From: Planctomycetota bacterium
Lineage (GTDB): Bacteria > Planctomycetota > B15-G4 > SIAN01
Length of the DNA: 64,000 bases
Assembly: GCA_028289345.1 (NCBI GenBank)
Contig: JANQQL010000009.1
Span: forward strand, 124,001 to 188,000
Direction of reading: 5' to 3'
The notes under the pieces are model-generated. The model made no database searches. It saw only the letters and a list, made by a program, of their open reading frames with translations, and was not told where the DNA came from. Position 1 is the first letter of the stretch; every line of letters starts with the position of its first letter. The translations under genes and the position numbers were made by a program. Shown piece by piece: positions 18,382-26,899 of the stretch.

Positions 18382-19599
18382 TCAGGGGGACGGTGTCACC
18401 GGAAGGCGGTCATCCTTGGAGGGAGGCTCCCCCAGGCGCGCTGGCGGAAAGTGCATCGCAAGTCCCTGGCTCAACGCCAATCCGTGGGACACCAACGCAT
18501 CTTGGAAACCGGACTGGACGTACAGGGTGAAACCGTCCATCAACGGGTCGTCCGGCAACCACATGTTGAGCACGTGATCCTGTCCCGGAATCGCCGGGTC
18601 GACGACCACGTAGAAGGGGTTCACCAACACCGTGTTCCCGTCCCCCGGCTCTCCTCCGAAGAAATAGAACACCCGGTTGTTGTTCACTTCCGTCGTGGTC
18701 AAGTCGTAGAAGATTCCGCGCTGGGGAAACTTGGTGCTCGATGGGCGCAACGCGGGATAGTCGCGATTCTCGGTCGGTTTTCCTACCCCGTACGGAACCG
18801 CCGACTGGCCGGTCAGCTCCCACACCAAGAAGTTGTACCAGGTTTGAGCCATCAGCTCGTCTCCGGCGTCGTTGGTGTGGACCAGATCTTCGTCGTAAAA
18901 CTCGGGGAAGTAGCACCAGTGCAGATCGTGCTGAGCCGGGCCCGGCTTGATGTAGTCCTTGCCCTTTCGCCCCGCCTCCTTCATCAAACGACCCACAGTG
19001 CAGTTCTCGTTCCAGACCACCTCCGCACTCCCCACCTTGAAGCGGTGAGCGCTGAAGTAGACCATGATCGCTCCATTGTCATGAAGACTGTCAGCGATGA
19101 CCTCTAAGTGGTCTACAAAGCGAAGATAGTCCGGGTCTTGGGCAGAAGGCTCTTCGATGGGAAAGTTCCGGTTGTTCGTGAACAACCCGAGCACGATCAT
19201 CGGATGGCTGACTTCTTCGTAAATCTGCTGAAGCCGGTCGTATCCACGCAGTCCGGGCTCGGTCCACTGCCAGGCTTCCGCCCCCCCAATGAACTCGTTG
19301 CGCACCTGGAAGCGAACGTTGGGGAGAATCGGTCGCTGCTCGAGCAACTCGGCGAGCGTGTCGTCATAACCACGGCTCTCACTGTGGCCGACGATGACCA
19401 GCTCGATCACCTCGGAGTCGGGGAGTTCCAAGCGCGGCGGAGCCGAAGTGTTCTCGAACGGTAGCGGCGTTCCCGGCACCAACCGATCACAGTTCAACGG
19501 CAGATCCGCTTCGGGGCACGCCTGAGCAAACAAGCTCGGCGCCACCAATGCCATCCACGCGGTGCAAAGAGCACCACGCCATCGCGTGTTGTTCATCAT
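18382..19599 (-). CDS. Secreted SGNH-hydrolase-like protein
   Basis: 405 residues from ATG 19599 (a second ATG follows at once); AGGGTGG lies upstream. Signal peptide residues 1-25 (ending LFAQA). The fold signature is SGNH-like: a first strand ending VIVGHSESRGY, a Gly block FIGGAEAWQW, a central segment MIVLGLFTNNRNF, and a C-terminal DEDLVHTNDAGDELMAQTWY where the catalytic Asp-x-x-His would sit. The nucleophile block reads GHSES rather than GDS, so activity is uncertain. Targets could be ester-linked groups on extracellular polymers. It shares its general plan with the protein at 47997-49763. C-terminal residues 270-405 form an extra domain (REDYPALRPSSTKF region) ending before the stop. 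Confidence 0.65.
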   Translation of the reverse strand: MMNNTRWRGALCTAWMALVAPSLFAQACPEADLPLNCDRLVPGTPLPFENTSAPPRLELPDSEVIELVIVGHSESRGYDDTLAELLEQRPILPNVRFQVRNEFIGGAEAWQWTEPGLRGYDRLQQIYEEVSHPMIVLGLFTNNRNFPIEEPSAQDPDYLRFVDHLEVIADSLHDNGAIMVYFSAHRFKVGSAEVVWNENCTVGRLMKEAGRKGKDYIKPGPAQHDLHWCYFPEFYDEDLVHTNDAGDELMAQTWYNFLVWELTGQSAVPYGVGKPTENRDYPALRPSSTKFPQRGIFYDLTTTEVNNNRVFYFFGGEPGDGNTVLVNPFYVVVDPAIPGQDHVLNMWLPDDPLMDGFTLYVQSGFQDALVSHGLALSQGLAMHFPPARLGEPPSKDDRLPVTPSP

Positions 19600-19831
19600 G
19601 GGTGACCACCCTGGTCCGTAAGACGTGCTTCCGATCCCTGCCCAGAGAGGGGCTCAGCCGTCCGCAAGGTTGCGGTTGACGGCGAAGAGGATACCGATGC
19701 TCGAGGTGCGGGAAAGCCGTACAGAACCCGGAATTGGCCGCCCCAAACGTTCGGATTCCGATCCCTGGCTCGACTGGCAATGACCGACGGGGGGAATCTC
19801 GCTCTGCAGCCGCTCCCTCACCGGGAGGAGG

Positions 19832-20818
19832 TCACGGAACCCGAAGAACCACCTTCCCCTGAACCTGGCGGTCCGTCAGGATCGCGAACGCCTCGGCGAA
19901 GTCTTCCATGATCAAGGTTTGCTGCACCGGAATGCGCAGCCTTCCCGCACTGGCCGCATGGAACAGCTCTTTCTGGACGTCTCGGACCTGCTCCAAACGA
20001 GTTTGCCGGTAGGTGCTCCAGTTGAGCCCCTGGATGGTCAGATTCTTGAGCAACGCATAGTTCGCGCGAAACGAGGGAATCTCACCGCTGGTGAAACCGA
20101 CGACCACCAAACGCCCCTCGAAGTTCATAGCACGGAGAGCCGCGCCAAACGCTTCCCCGCCGACCGTGTCGATGACCACGTCCACCCCTTGTTGGAGCGC
20201 CGCCTTCACTTGCTCCCGGAGAGACTCGCGGAGATCCGGAGCCGACAAGTTCACCACGTGGTGCGCCCCGTTGGCCCGAGCAATGGGAGACTTGGCCTCG
20301 GTGGTCACGCCCGCCACCACCGTCGCGCCGTTGTTTCGCGCCAGCTGCACCGCGGCAATGCCCACGCTGGAGGTCGCCCCCAACACGAGAACCGACTCTT
20401 CGGGCCGCAACTGGGCGCGCTGGAACAGGGCGAAGTGAGCCGTCTGGTAGGCGATTCCCACCGCCGCCGCCTCCGCATCGTTCACTCCCTCCGGGACCTT
20501 GAAGCAAAGTCCTTCGGGAACGATCACTTGTTCGGCGAACATCCCGTGCTCGCCTTGGACCATCACGCGGTCACCGACGCGAACGGCAGAAACTCCTTCT
20601 CCCACGGAGGAGACCACGCCACAACCTTCGCGACCGGGGATGAACGGAAGCTCAGGTTTGACCTGGTACTTGCCTTGAATCATCAGCAAGTCGGGGAAGT
20701 TGATCGCCGCGCAACGCAGAGCCACCTTCACCTGGCCCGGCTGGGGCTCTTGCTCGGGGACCTCGGTCCAGCGCATGGCGTTCGGGGAGCCGAACTTGGT
20801 GACCAAAATCGCTTTCAT
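19832..20818 (-). CDS. Zinc-independent quinone oxidoreductase (MDR superfamily)
   Basis: 328 residues from ATG 20818, the usual length of NADPH:quinone oxidoreductases. Visible features: the GroES-like half with CAAINFPDLLMIQGKYQVKP and GREGCGVVSSVGEGV, the nucleotide-binding motif VLGATSSVGIAAVQLA (about 145-160), and the C-terminal QTLIMEDFAEAFAILTDRQVQGKVVLRV. The structural-zinc Cys cluster of alcohol dehydrogenases is absent. It should reduce quinones or enones with NADPH in the cytoplasm. The peroxiredoxin gene lies upstream on the same strand with only 90 bases between, containing a perfect 36-bp palindrome, so the two may share transcription with partial termination. Confidence 0.92.
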   Translation of the reverse strand: MKAILVTKFGSPNAMRWTEVPEQEPQPGQVKVALRCAAINFPDLLMIQGKYQVKPELPFIPGREGCGVVSSVGEGVSAVRVGDRVMVQGEHGMFAEQVIVPEGLCFKVPEGVNDAEAAAVGIAYQTAHFALFQRAQLRPEESVLVLGATSSVGIAAVQLARNNGATVVAGVTTEAKSPIARANGAHHVVNLSAPDLRESLREQVKAALQQGVDVVIDTVGGEAFGAALRAMNFEGRLVVVGFTSGEIPSFRANYALLKNLTIQGLNWSTYRQTRLEQVRDVQKELFHAASAGRLRIPVQQTLIMEDFAEAFAILTDRQVQGKVVLRVP

Positions 20819-20847
20819 TCCAGGGGTCGCCTCATCGCTTTTCGAAA

Positions 20848-20883
20848 GACAGGGCGTTCGCGCGATCGCGCGAACGCCCTGTC
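20848..20883 (-). terminator. Perfect 36-bp palindrome between peroxiredoxin and quinone reductase genes
   Basis: Two 18-base arms (20848-20865 and 20866-20883) are exact reverse complements with no spacer beyond the centre; as RNA they fold into a long GC-rich hairpin. On the minus strand it is followed by GTCTTTCG, a short T-run, so a terminator or attenuator for the peroxiredoxin transcript is likely. A protein-binding operator is an alternative. Confidence 0.7.
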
Positions 20884-20908
20884 GGGTCGTCGAAACAGGA
20901 AGACTTCG

Positions 20909-21541
20909 TCACTTCGGCTGAGCAATCATCCGCAGATAAGGTTTCACCGTCCGCCAGCCGCCAGGGAACTTCTCCTTGGCCGCTTCGTCGGTGAGGGCGG
21001 GCACGATGATCACCTCGTCACCATCCTTCCAGTTGACCGGAGTCGCCACCATGTGCTCGGCAGTCAACTGCAGAGAGTCCACCACGCGGAGGATCTCGTC
21101 GAAGTTTCGCCCGGTACTCGCCGGGTAGGTGAGCATCATCTTGATGGTCTTGTCGGGACCGATGACGAACACCGTTCGCACCGTGAGGCTCTCGAGAGCC
21201 TTGGGGTGGATCATGTCGTACAGCTCGGCCACTTTTCGGTCCGGATCCGCAACGAGCGGATAGTTCAGGGCGTTCCCCTGGGTCTCTTCGATGTCCTTGG
21301 CCCACTCCTTGTGAGAGTCCAAGCCGTCCACGCTGACCCCCAGGACCTTGACGTTGCGCTTGTCGAATTCACTCTTCAGACCCGCCATGTAGCCGAGCTC
21401 GGTGGTGCAAACGGGAGTGAAGTCTTTGGGGTGCGAGAACAGAATGGCCCAGCCATCTCCGATCCAGTCGTGGAATTGAATCGGCCCGTCCGTGGTGTCG
21501 GCCGAAAAATCCGGGGCAGTGTCGCCAAGTCGCAAAGACAT
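20909..21541 (-). CDS. 1-Cys peroxiredoxin (Prx6 type)
   Basis: 210 residues from ATG 21541, with a good AAGGAG upstream. The peroxidatic motif is HPKDFTPVCTTELG with Thr 42 and Cys 45; no resolving Cys is seen downstream, fitting the 1-Cys class. The extended C-terminal domain (TAEHMVATPVNWKDGDEVII, KFPGGWRTVKPYLR) is diagnostic for Prx6 rather than AhpC. It reduces peroxides in the cytoplasm using an external thiol. It is the first gene of a possible unit with the quinone oxidoreductase. Together with Ni-SOD and the di-haem peroxidase it belongs to the oxidative-stress set of the window. Confidence 0.95.
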   Translation of the reverse strand: MSLRLGDTAPDFSADTTDGPIQFHDWIGDGWAILFSHPKDFTPVCTTELGYMAGLKSEFDKRNVKVLGVSVDGLDSHKEWAKDIEETQGNALNYPLVADPDRKVAELYDMIHPKALESLTVRTVFVIGPDKTIKMMLTYPASTGRNFDEILRVVDSLQLTAEHMVATPVNWKDGDEVIIVPALTDEAAKEKFPGGWRTVKPYLRMIAQPK

Positions 21542-21685
21542 CAGTACTTCTCCTTCTAGTTTTGGTTCCGGCCGCAGATTCGCGGTGCAAGTGCAGCTCG
21601 CTTCGAACGTCTCGCGAGAGGTTTCCTTTGGAAATCGGTTCCCGCTCGTCCGTGACGAAGAATTCGAGAGTCTACCCTGGGGGTC

Positions 21686-23299
21686 TCACTCCCCCATGCG
21701 CCGTTCGAGAATGGCGAGCCGACGACGCACCTCGGGAAGGTCCTCGACTTCGAGGAGTTTCTCCAAGACCACCCGGGCCTCCTGCAGCTTGCCTTGTTGC
21801 AGACACAGCGTGGACAATTCCAGCGACTTGGTGGTCGAGGGCTCCCAGGCGATCGCCCGCCGCAGGTGCGCCTCCGCCGCGGCGTAGTCTCCGAGGTCTC
21901 GAGCCACGACCGCGAGCGTGTTCTCCACCCGAGGATCCGCCCACGCCCCCCAGCGCGACGCGACGCCCAAGAGACTCCGGCCTCGTTCCAGGACCCGCCG
22001 CTTCTGGTCCGGCTGATCGCTGAATTGCCACGATTGGTGGAGCATGCGCTCGCCTTCCCGCGTGTGGTACTGAACGAACGCGCTGTGAGCGGTGCCGACC
22101 CAGAACATGCCGAGCACCAGAAGCGCACCGATCCCGGCTCGCGTGAAGCCTCCCCCAGACTTCAACGAGTGGTGTTGAAAGCGAAAGTCGGTGCGCCGAC
22201 ACAAGCGCCAGCCCGCGACCAAGGAAACGGCAAGGATCACTGATAAGCCGAGGGCCAAAAGGAACGGAACCATGCCGTACAGGCTCCGAAACGCGTAGAG
22301 GCCGGCCAAGAAAGCCACCGCAAGGAACAGTTCTTCCCACCAGCGAAAGTCGTAGATCCTCTGGGTTCTCGGTGGCACCGCATTCCGCGAGCGACGCCAC
22401 CAGGACGGCACTAGCACCGACAACCGAGTGAGAATCGAAACGCCGGACTTGCCCGCCGCGTGAAGCTTGGGAATCGGGTTTCCGAATCCGAAACGAAGCG
22501 CCTCCTTGGGACAGACGTTGACGCAGTCCAAGCACTTCATGCAACCAGAATCCACCACCATGCCGTGCAAGGCGACTTCTTCGTGAACTCTGACGTTGCT
22601 GGTGCAAGTTTGAGTGCAGTGGCCACACCCCTCGCAGTTGTCGTTGACCAAGATCCGGCCGGGAGAGGCTTGATTGACCACCGCAAACAGTCCGCCGTAC
22701 GGACAACCATAGGTGCAAAAGCCTTTGGCCCCGAGCAAGTAGACAATCAGAAAACCGTCCACCAAGATGGTCAAAATGGCGATGCCCGGGCCTGGAAACG
22801 TCTGCCAGAACTGCTCGGTCTTCAAGTGCCATACCCACGCCGGCATCTGTTCACCCGCCATCCAGCGAGCGACGGATGGCCAGGCGAACATGTAGAAGGC
22901 GGCCCCAAAGGGAATCAACATCAGCAGCCGAGAGCGAAGCGGCCGGGGACGCAATCCGAGCTTCTTCAGAATCCAAGCACACAGGTCCTGGTAAGCCACC
23001 ACGTGACAGGCCCAACCGCAAAAAAAGCGGCCGACCAGCAATGTCAACAAGAGGGTAATGCCCAGCAGCAGGAAACCCGCGTTGACGTAGCCCAACTCCA
23101 GGGTTTGCATCGCCTCCGACGGCTCCATCGGGGTGAGAGTTTTGCCTCGGATCTTCCAGTGAGCAACATGAGCGATGACGAGCACATGCACGAGGATCAG
23201 CGCCGCCGCGCGGAACTTGCTTCGCCGAGAAGGGCGCGGAGTTCCGCAGCGCGGCTTGTCCAGCGAGACAACCGGAAGCGGGACGTTGGGGGAAGCCAC
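21686..23299 (-). CDS. Membrane-bound 4Fe-4S ferredoxin-type protein with C-terminal TPR
   Basis: 537 residues from GTG 23299, five bases after GAGGG and eleven bases after the stop of the upstream gene; the frame runs on into that gene but no earlier start is credible. Membrane helices alternate with the NapH/NosR/CcoG-type motifs FFCGWACHVVAYQDL and FCTYGCPYGGLF. Two 4Fe-4S clusters follow (DNCEGCGHCTQTC and SGCMKCLDCVNVCP, about residues 255-305). The last 130 residues form TPR-like helices (DPRVENTLAVVARDLGDYAA, AEAHLRRAIAWEP). The protein probably passes electrons across or along the inner membrane, possibly for cofactor or oxidase assembly as in CcoG. The TPR tail is unusual in these families and suggests a protein partner. 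Confidence 0.85.
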   Translation of the reverse strand: MASPNVPLPVVSLDKPRCGTPRPSRRSKFRAAALILVHVLVIAHVAHWKIRGKTLTPMEPSEAMQTLELGYVNAGFLLLGITLLLTLLVGRFFCGWACHVVAYQDLCAWILKKLGLRPRPLRSRLLMLIPFGAAFYMFAWPSVARWMAGEQMPAWVWHLKTEQFWQTFPGPGIAILTILVDGFLIVYLLGAKGFCTYGCPYGGLFAVVNQASPGRILVNDNCEGCGHCTQTCTSNVRVHEEVALHGMVVDSGCMKCLDCVNVCPKEALRFGFGNPIPKLHAAGKSGVSILTRLSVLVPSWWRRSRNAVPPRTQRIYDFRWWEELFLAVAFLAGLYAFRSLYGMVPFLLALGLSVILAVSLVAGWRLCRRTDFRFQHHSLKSGGGFTRAGIGALLVLGMFWVGTAHSAFVQYHTREGERMLHQSWQFSDQPDQKRRVLERGRSLLGVASRWGAWADPRVENTLAVVARDLGDYAAAEAHLRRAIAWEPSTTKSLELSTLCLQQGKLQEARVVLEKLLEVEDLPEVRRRLAILERRMGE

Positions 23300-23310
23300 C
23301 AAACCCTCGT

Positions 23311-24564
23311 TCAGAGCTTCCGCAGGAATCCGTGGCGCAACTCGAGAACCGCTCGAGGTTCTCGATCCGCGACTCCCGAGGTGAACAGCCCGAGCCAGCG
23401 CTCCGCGCCCTGGGATGGCGCTCCGCTCCACTCGGCATCCCGCAACACTTGTCCATTCAGGACGATCACCTGCCGAGATCCATGACAAGTGACGACCAGG
23501 GTGTTCCACTCTGAATCGGACCGAAGCGATGACGCCGCTTCGACAGCCACGGGCCCCTCCGACGATTCCTCCGAGTGATTGTCCGGCCGTCCGTGCAACC
23601 AAACGAGTTCGCTCCGCGGAGCGAGATCCGTCACTTGCCGATCACTGCAGAGCGCAAGCCGGACGGGCAACGCGTCGGAGGTCGCCGCCGTTCTGCGAAA
23701 GTCCAAACGCAGCTGGAAGTCCCGAACTGACTCGGAGTCGAGCCATCGAGCCATCGGCAGATTGGTGAGAGCCAGAGTGCCCTCTTTCCACTCGATCCCG
23801 GACGAAGACTTTCCTTCGTCGGCGCTCAAATTGGGGTGCCAGAGTTCTCGCCACCCCAACGCTTCTCCCTGGGCAGTCAACGAAATCGAACCCGTCGCGG
23901 CTTCGTCAAAGTACTCACCTGCTTCGTCGGGCAGGCGACGCATGCGCAGATTGCGAAATCGAACGTGAGACCCGGGCGGATCATCCATCGATCCATGCAC
24001 TTGGAGACCGACCAGCCCGTCCTCCGCAAACTCGCCGCCTCCCGGTGGCATCCAGTAGTCGGTCAGAAGCTCGCCATTCATCCAGACGGTGAGGTGCATC
24101 GGGTCCCCGACGCAGCGGACTCGGAAGTGGTTCCACTGATCCTTTCGATAGCGATCCGAACCCTGCGGATTGTGGAAGTACCAGCCCTCGGAGTAGATCC
24201 CCCCAACCTCTCCACCTGGCCGATAGTCGAGAGTCACTTGGGCGCCTTTGGCTTCGGGGCGCATGCGTACAAACACTCCGGAATCGAAGGGATAGGTGAT
24301 GAAGGTCTCGAGTTCGATCTCCAGGTTTCGGTAGGTCTGATCGGTGTAGATCAACCCCCCGGCCCCTTCCGGCCCTTCTTTTCCAACGATGGCTCCGTCT
24401 GCGACTTTCCAGTCGGCGTTCCCGTCGTAGCGCCCGCCTTTCGTGACCCACCCGCTCAGGGTCTCGCCGTCGAACAATGAAACCCAATCAGACTCGGGGG
24501 CTTCCTCGTCGACGGTCGCCCACGCGGCCATCCCGATCACCATGCTTCGCGTGAGCCCGATCAT
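23311..24564 (-). CDS. DUF1080 (3-keto-disaccharide hydrolase-like) protein
   Basis: 417 residues from ATG 24564 with GAGGAG eight bases upstream; a 56-codon upstream extension has no ribosome site. After a short signal-like N terminus (IGLTRSMVIGMAAWA) comes a concanavalin-like DUF1080 domain (about 22-215): DWVSLFDGETLSGWVTKGG, DGAIVGKEG, YPFDSGVFVRM, WNHFRVRCVGDPMHLTVWMNG, GLVGLQVHG. Planctomycetes carry many such proteins in carbohydrate-turnover loci. A second, more divergent beta-sandwich (about 230-417) repeats the plan. It is coupled to the downstream Fe-S membrane gene. Export is likely, activity unproven. Confidence 0.88.
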   Translation of the reverse strand: MIGLTRSMVIGMAAWATVDEEAPESDWVSLFDGETLSGWVTKGGRYDGNADWKVADGAIVGKEGPEGAGGLIYTDQTYRNLEIELETFITYPFDSGVFVRMRPEAKGAQVTLDYRPGGEVGGIYSEGWYFHNPQGSDRYRKDQWNHFRVRCVGDPMHLTVWMNGELLTDYWMPPGGGEFAEDGLVGLQVHGSMDDPPGSHVRFRNLRMRRLPDEAGEYFDEAATGSISLTAQGEALGWRELWHPNLSADEGKSSSGIEWKEGTLALTNLPMARWLDSESVRDFQLRLDFRRTAATSDALPVRLALCSDRQVTDLAPRSELVWLHGRPDNHSEESSEGPVAVEAASSLRSDSEWNTLVVTCHGSRQVIVLNGQVLRDAEWSGAPSQGAERWLGLFTSGVADREPRAVLELRHGFLRKL

Positions 24565-24955
24565 GTCGTCTGCTCCTCTGGTTGGTTCCCGCGACCTGGC
24601 CCATGGTCGTTCCCGATCCCCATCAAAGTGGCCCGCACTTTGGCAGATTCCTTGTCGACGGGGTCCCTTCCACTCGGCCCACTCGATCCCGAGGCCCTTC
24701 CATCCGTCGGGGGGTTGCGACCTGCCAGGCATTCCCCCCGATTCAGCCAGCCCTCACCTTGTCAGTTTCCAGCGTCAACATCCACTCGCGACCGCGATCC
24801 AGGACCTCTGCCCTCCATTTTGCCAGGTGATGGCAACTTGCTAGTTTCGACTCTTCAGCGCGCGAATTCATCCGGACGATTCCTGTGTCGGGGCTGCCCG
24901 TCAGATCGAGGGCATGGCCGCACGGGAATCACGCTCGAGGGCAGGGGAGAAGACG
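24565..24955. other. Divergent intergenic region
   Basis: 391 bases between the DUF1080 start (minus) and the AI-2E transporter start (plus). Promoters for both should lie here. Open frames on both strands are present but unsupported. No obvious hexamer pair or repeat was found. Confidence 0.45.
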
Positions 24956-26320
24956 ATGGAGCAGCCGCCGTCCAAAGATGTCCCTCCTGCCGCTCGCCTG
25001 CACATCTGGCAGATTCAGGCATTTCGGGACGTCCTGTTCGTCGGCGCTGTCATTGCGCTCGTGTGGGCTGGCTACGCCCTTCGGGCAGTCACCGTGCCGT
25101 TGCTCGTCGCGCTAATGCTCGCCTACTTGTTCGATCCGGTGATCGAGCGAACCTGCCGCAATACCAAGGTGACCCGAGCGGGCGCGGTCTCCATTCTGTT
25201 GGCACTGGGCATTGTGTCGGTCCTCATCCTCATTGCCGTGGTGGTGCCATTGGTGGCCAGGGAAGCCTCGGACTTTCGCCGAGAAATCCGGGACGGAACC
25301 GTCCGAGAGCAGGCAGAGAAGATCCTGCAACGCATTCCAGAAGCCTACCGAAGCGACTACGAGAGCCTGATCCGGCACCTCCCGGCCCGCGTCAACTGGG
25401 AAGACGAAGAGGACTCACCGTCTGGCCCGAACGACAGTACAGAAGGCGGCCCGGGAAAGGCCAGTCCGGACGAGCCCCCTCCCCCAGCCTCAATGACCAC
25501 CGGGGAACTCAAGGCCTACATCGACGCCCAGGTGGACTCCGCGGTCAGTGAACGCTTGGCGAGTGCAGCGGGTGTGTCGGTCCAAGAGCCGGACGACTCT
25601 GGGCAGTCGATCATGAGATTCGCCGGCAAGGGGCTGGATGCTGTCTTGCGACTCCTGACATCGGTCCTGCAGATCGGTCTCCTGTCTTTCCTGATTCCGT
25701 TCTACTTCTTCTTCTTCAGCCTCTGGTATCCGGAGGTCGTGGATTTCGGACGCAAGCTGATTCCCGTGAAGAAGCGAGAGCGAGCCTTGGAATTGCTGAC
25801 CAAGATGGACGGGGTCGTCGCGGGATTCGTTCGCGGGCGGATCGTCATCAGTTTGATGATGGGGGTTCTTCTGGCGATCGGTTGGAAGATTTGCGGAGTG
25901 CCCCACTCCATTGCCCTTGGCCTGGCCATCGGGATCTTCTGTGCGGTTCCCTACCTCGGGGGCATCGGCATCCCTCTCGCTGTCGGGTTGTTGTTCTTCG
26001 ATCGCTTTGGGGATGTGGGCAACGAGGGGATTTGGTGGGTCTGGGTCATCGTGGGACCGACCGCGGTGTTCCTTATCGTTCAGCTAATCGAGGGCTACTT
26101 GCTGGTCCCGATGATCGCGGGAAAAGCCACGAACCTGGACCCGGTCACCATTCTGGTTGCGGTCCTCGCTGGGGGCTCCGTCCTCGGCATCTATGGAATG
26201 TTGCTCGCCATTCCGCTCGCCGCCTGCGCAAAGATCCTGTTCCAAGAGTCTTTGATGCCGCGAATCCGCGCATGGACGCGAGGAGACGCCGCAGACCCGC
26301 TTCCGATCGACGAGAGCTGA
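24956..26320 (+). CDS. AI-2E family transporter
   Basis: 454 residues from ATG 24956, eight bases after AGGGGAG; the in-frame ATG 24914 has no usable ribosome spacing. The layout fits the family (PF01594): N-terminal helices (FRDVLFVGAVIALVWAGYALRA is split over two), a large polar loop, and five or more C-terminal helices with IALGLAIGIFCAVPYLGGIG, the conserved PYxG region, and VAVLAGGSVLGIYGMLLAIP. The polar loop carries an acidic, Pro-rich insert (about 150-185: EDEEDSPSGPND). Members export small molecules or sodium; the autoinducer role is not general. A response-regulator gene starts 97 bases downstream. Confidence 0.9.
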   Translation: MEQPPSKDVPPAARLHIWQIQAFRDVLFVGAVIALVWAGYALRAVTVPLLVALMLAYLFDPVIERTCRNTKVTRAGAVSILLALGIVSVLILIAVVVPLVAREASDFRREIRDGTVREQAEKILQRIPEAYRSDYESLIRHLPARVNWEDEEDSPSGPNDSTEGGPGKASPDEPPPPASMTTGELKAYIDAQVDSAVSERLASAAGVSVQEPDDSGQSIMRFAGKGLDAVLRLLTSVLQIGLLSFLIPFYFFFFSLWYPEVVDFGRKLIPVKKRERALELLTKMDGVVAGFVRGRIVISLMMGVLLAIGWKICGVPHSIALGLAIGIFCAVPYLGGIGIPLAVGLLFFDRFGDVGNEGIWWVWVIVGPTAVFLIVQLIEGYLLVPMIAGKATNLDPVTILVAVLAGGSVLGIYGMLLAIPLAACAKILFQESLMPRIRAWTRGDAADPLPIDES

Positions 26321-26417
26321 CCCTCGCCAGCGAACCCCTCTCGGCAATCCCGCTCTTTGCCCGACTGGCGTTTTGCTAGTCTGGGCGCCGACACCTTGGG
26401 CTTTTGAGGCTTCTGCA

Positions 26418-26843
26418 TTGGCGAACAATCTGCCGGTTCTGCTCATCGACGACGACCCGATCGATCGCGAACTGTTTCGTCGCGCGTCTGGTCGATGGGG
26501 CCCTGATCTCTCCGTGCTCTTCGCAGAGAACGGACAGCAAGGCTTGGAAGTTTTGCGCGAGCAGCCGAAGAGCTGTCTGGTGCTGGTCGACCTCAACATG
26601 CCGGTCATGAACGGGTTCGAATTTTTGGAAGCCGTGCGAGCGGACCCGACCCTCGCAAACACGACGATCTTCGTTCTCACGACGTCCGAACAAACCGCCG
26701 ACATCGAACGAGCCTACGACAAGAACGTCGCCGGCTATCTGGTGAAGTCCAACTTGTCGAATGATTACTCAGACTTGGTAGCACTGATCAACAGCTTCCA
26801 AGACTTCGTCGAACCGGCCCCGCGAACCCCGTCGCCGGAATAA
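26418..26843 (+). CDS. Single-domain response regulator (CheY/Rcp1-like)
   Basis: 141 residues from TTG 26418; this start follows GAGG by about nine bases and gives a normal receiver domain, while the longer frame to 26373 adds unrelated residues. Receiver features: acidic pocket LLIDDDPIDRE (Asp 10-12 region), phospho-acceptor Asp 58 in VDLNMPVMNGFEFL, the Thr in FVLTTSEQ and Lys in GYLVKSNLS. The insertions around the acceptor and the long C-terminal helix (SDLVALINSFQDFV) are typical of the Rcp1-type regulators that pair with phytochrome-like or periplasmic-sensor kinases. With no output domain it acts by protein contact. The histidine kinase at 28690 is the nearest candidate partner. Confidence 0.9.
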   Translation: MANNLPVLLIDDDPIDRELFRRASGRWGPDLSVLFAENGQQGLEVLREQPKSCLVLVDLNMPVMNGFEFLEAVRADPTLANTTIFVLTTSEQTADIERAYDKNVAGYLVKSNLSNDYSDLVALINSFQDFVEPAPRTPSPE

Positions 26844-26899
26844 CGCATCGAGGGGCATTCGCGGTCGGATGAATGCTTGGGGCGTGTGGAACGTCTCCA

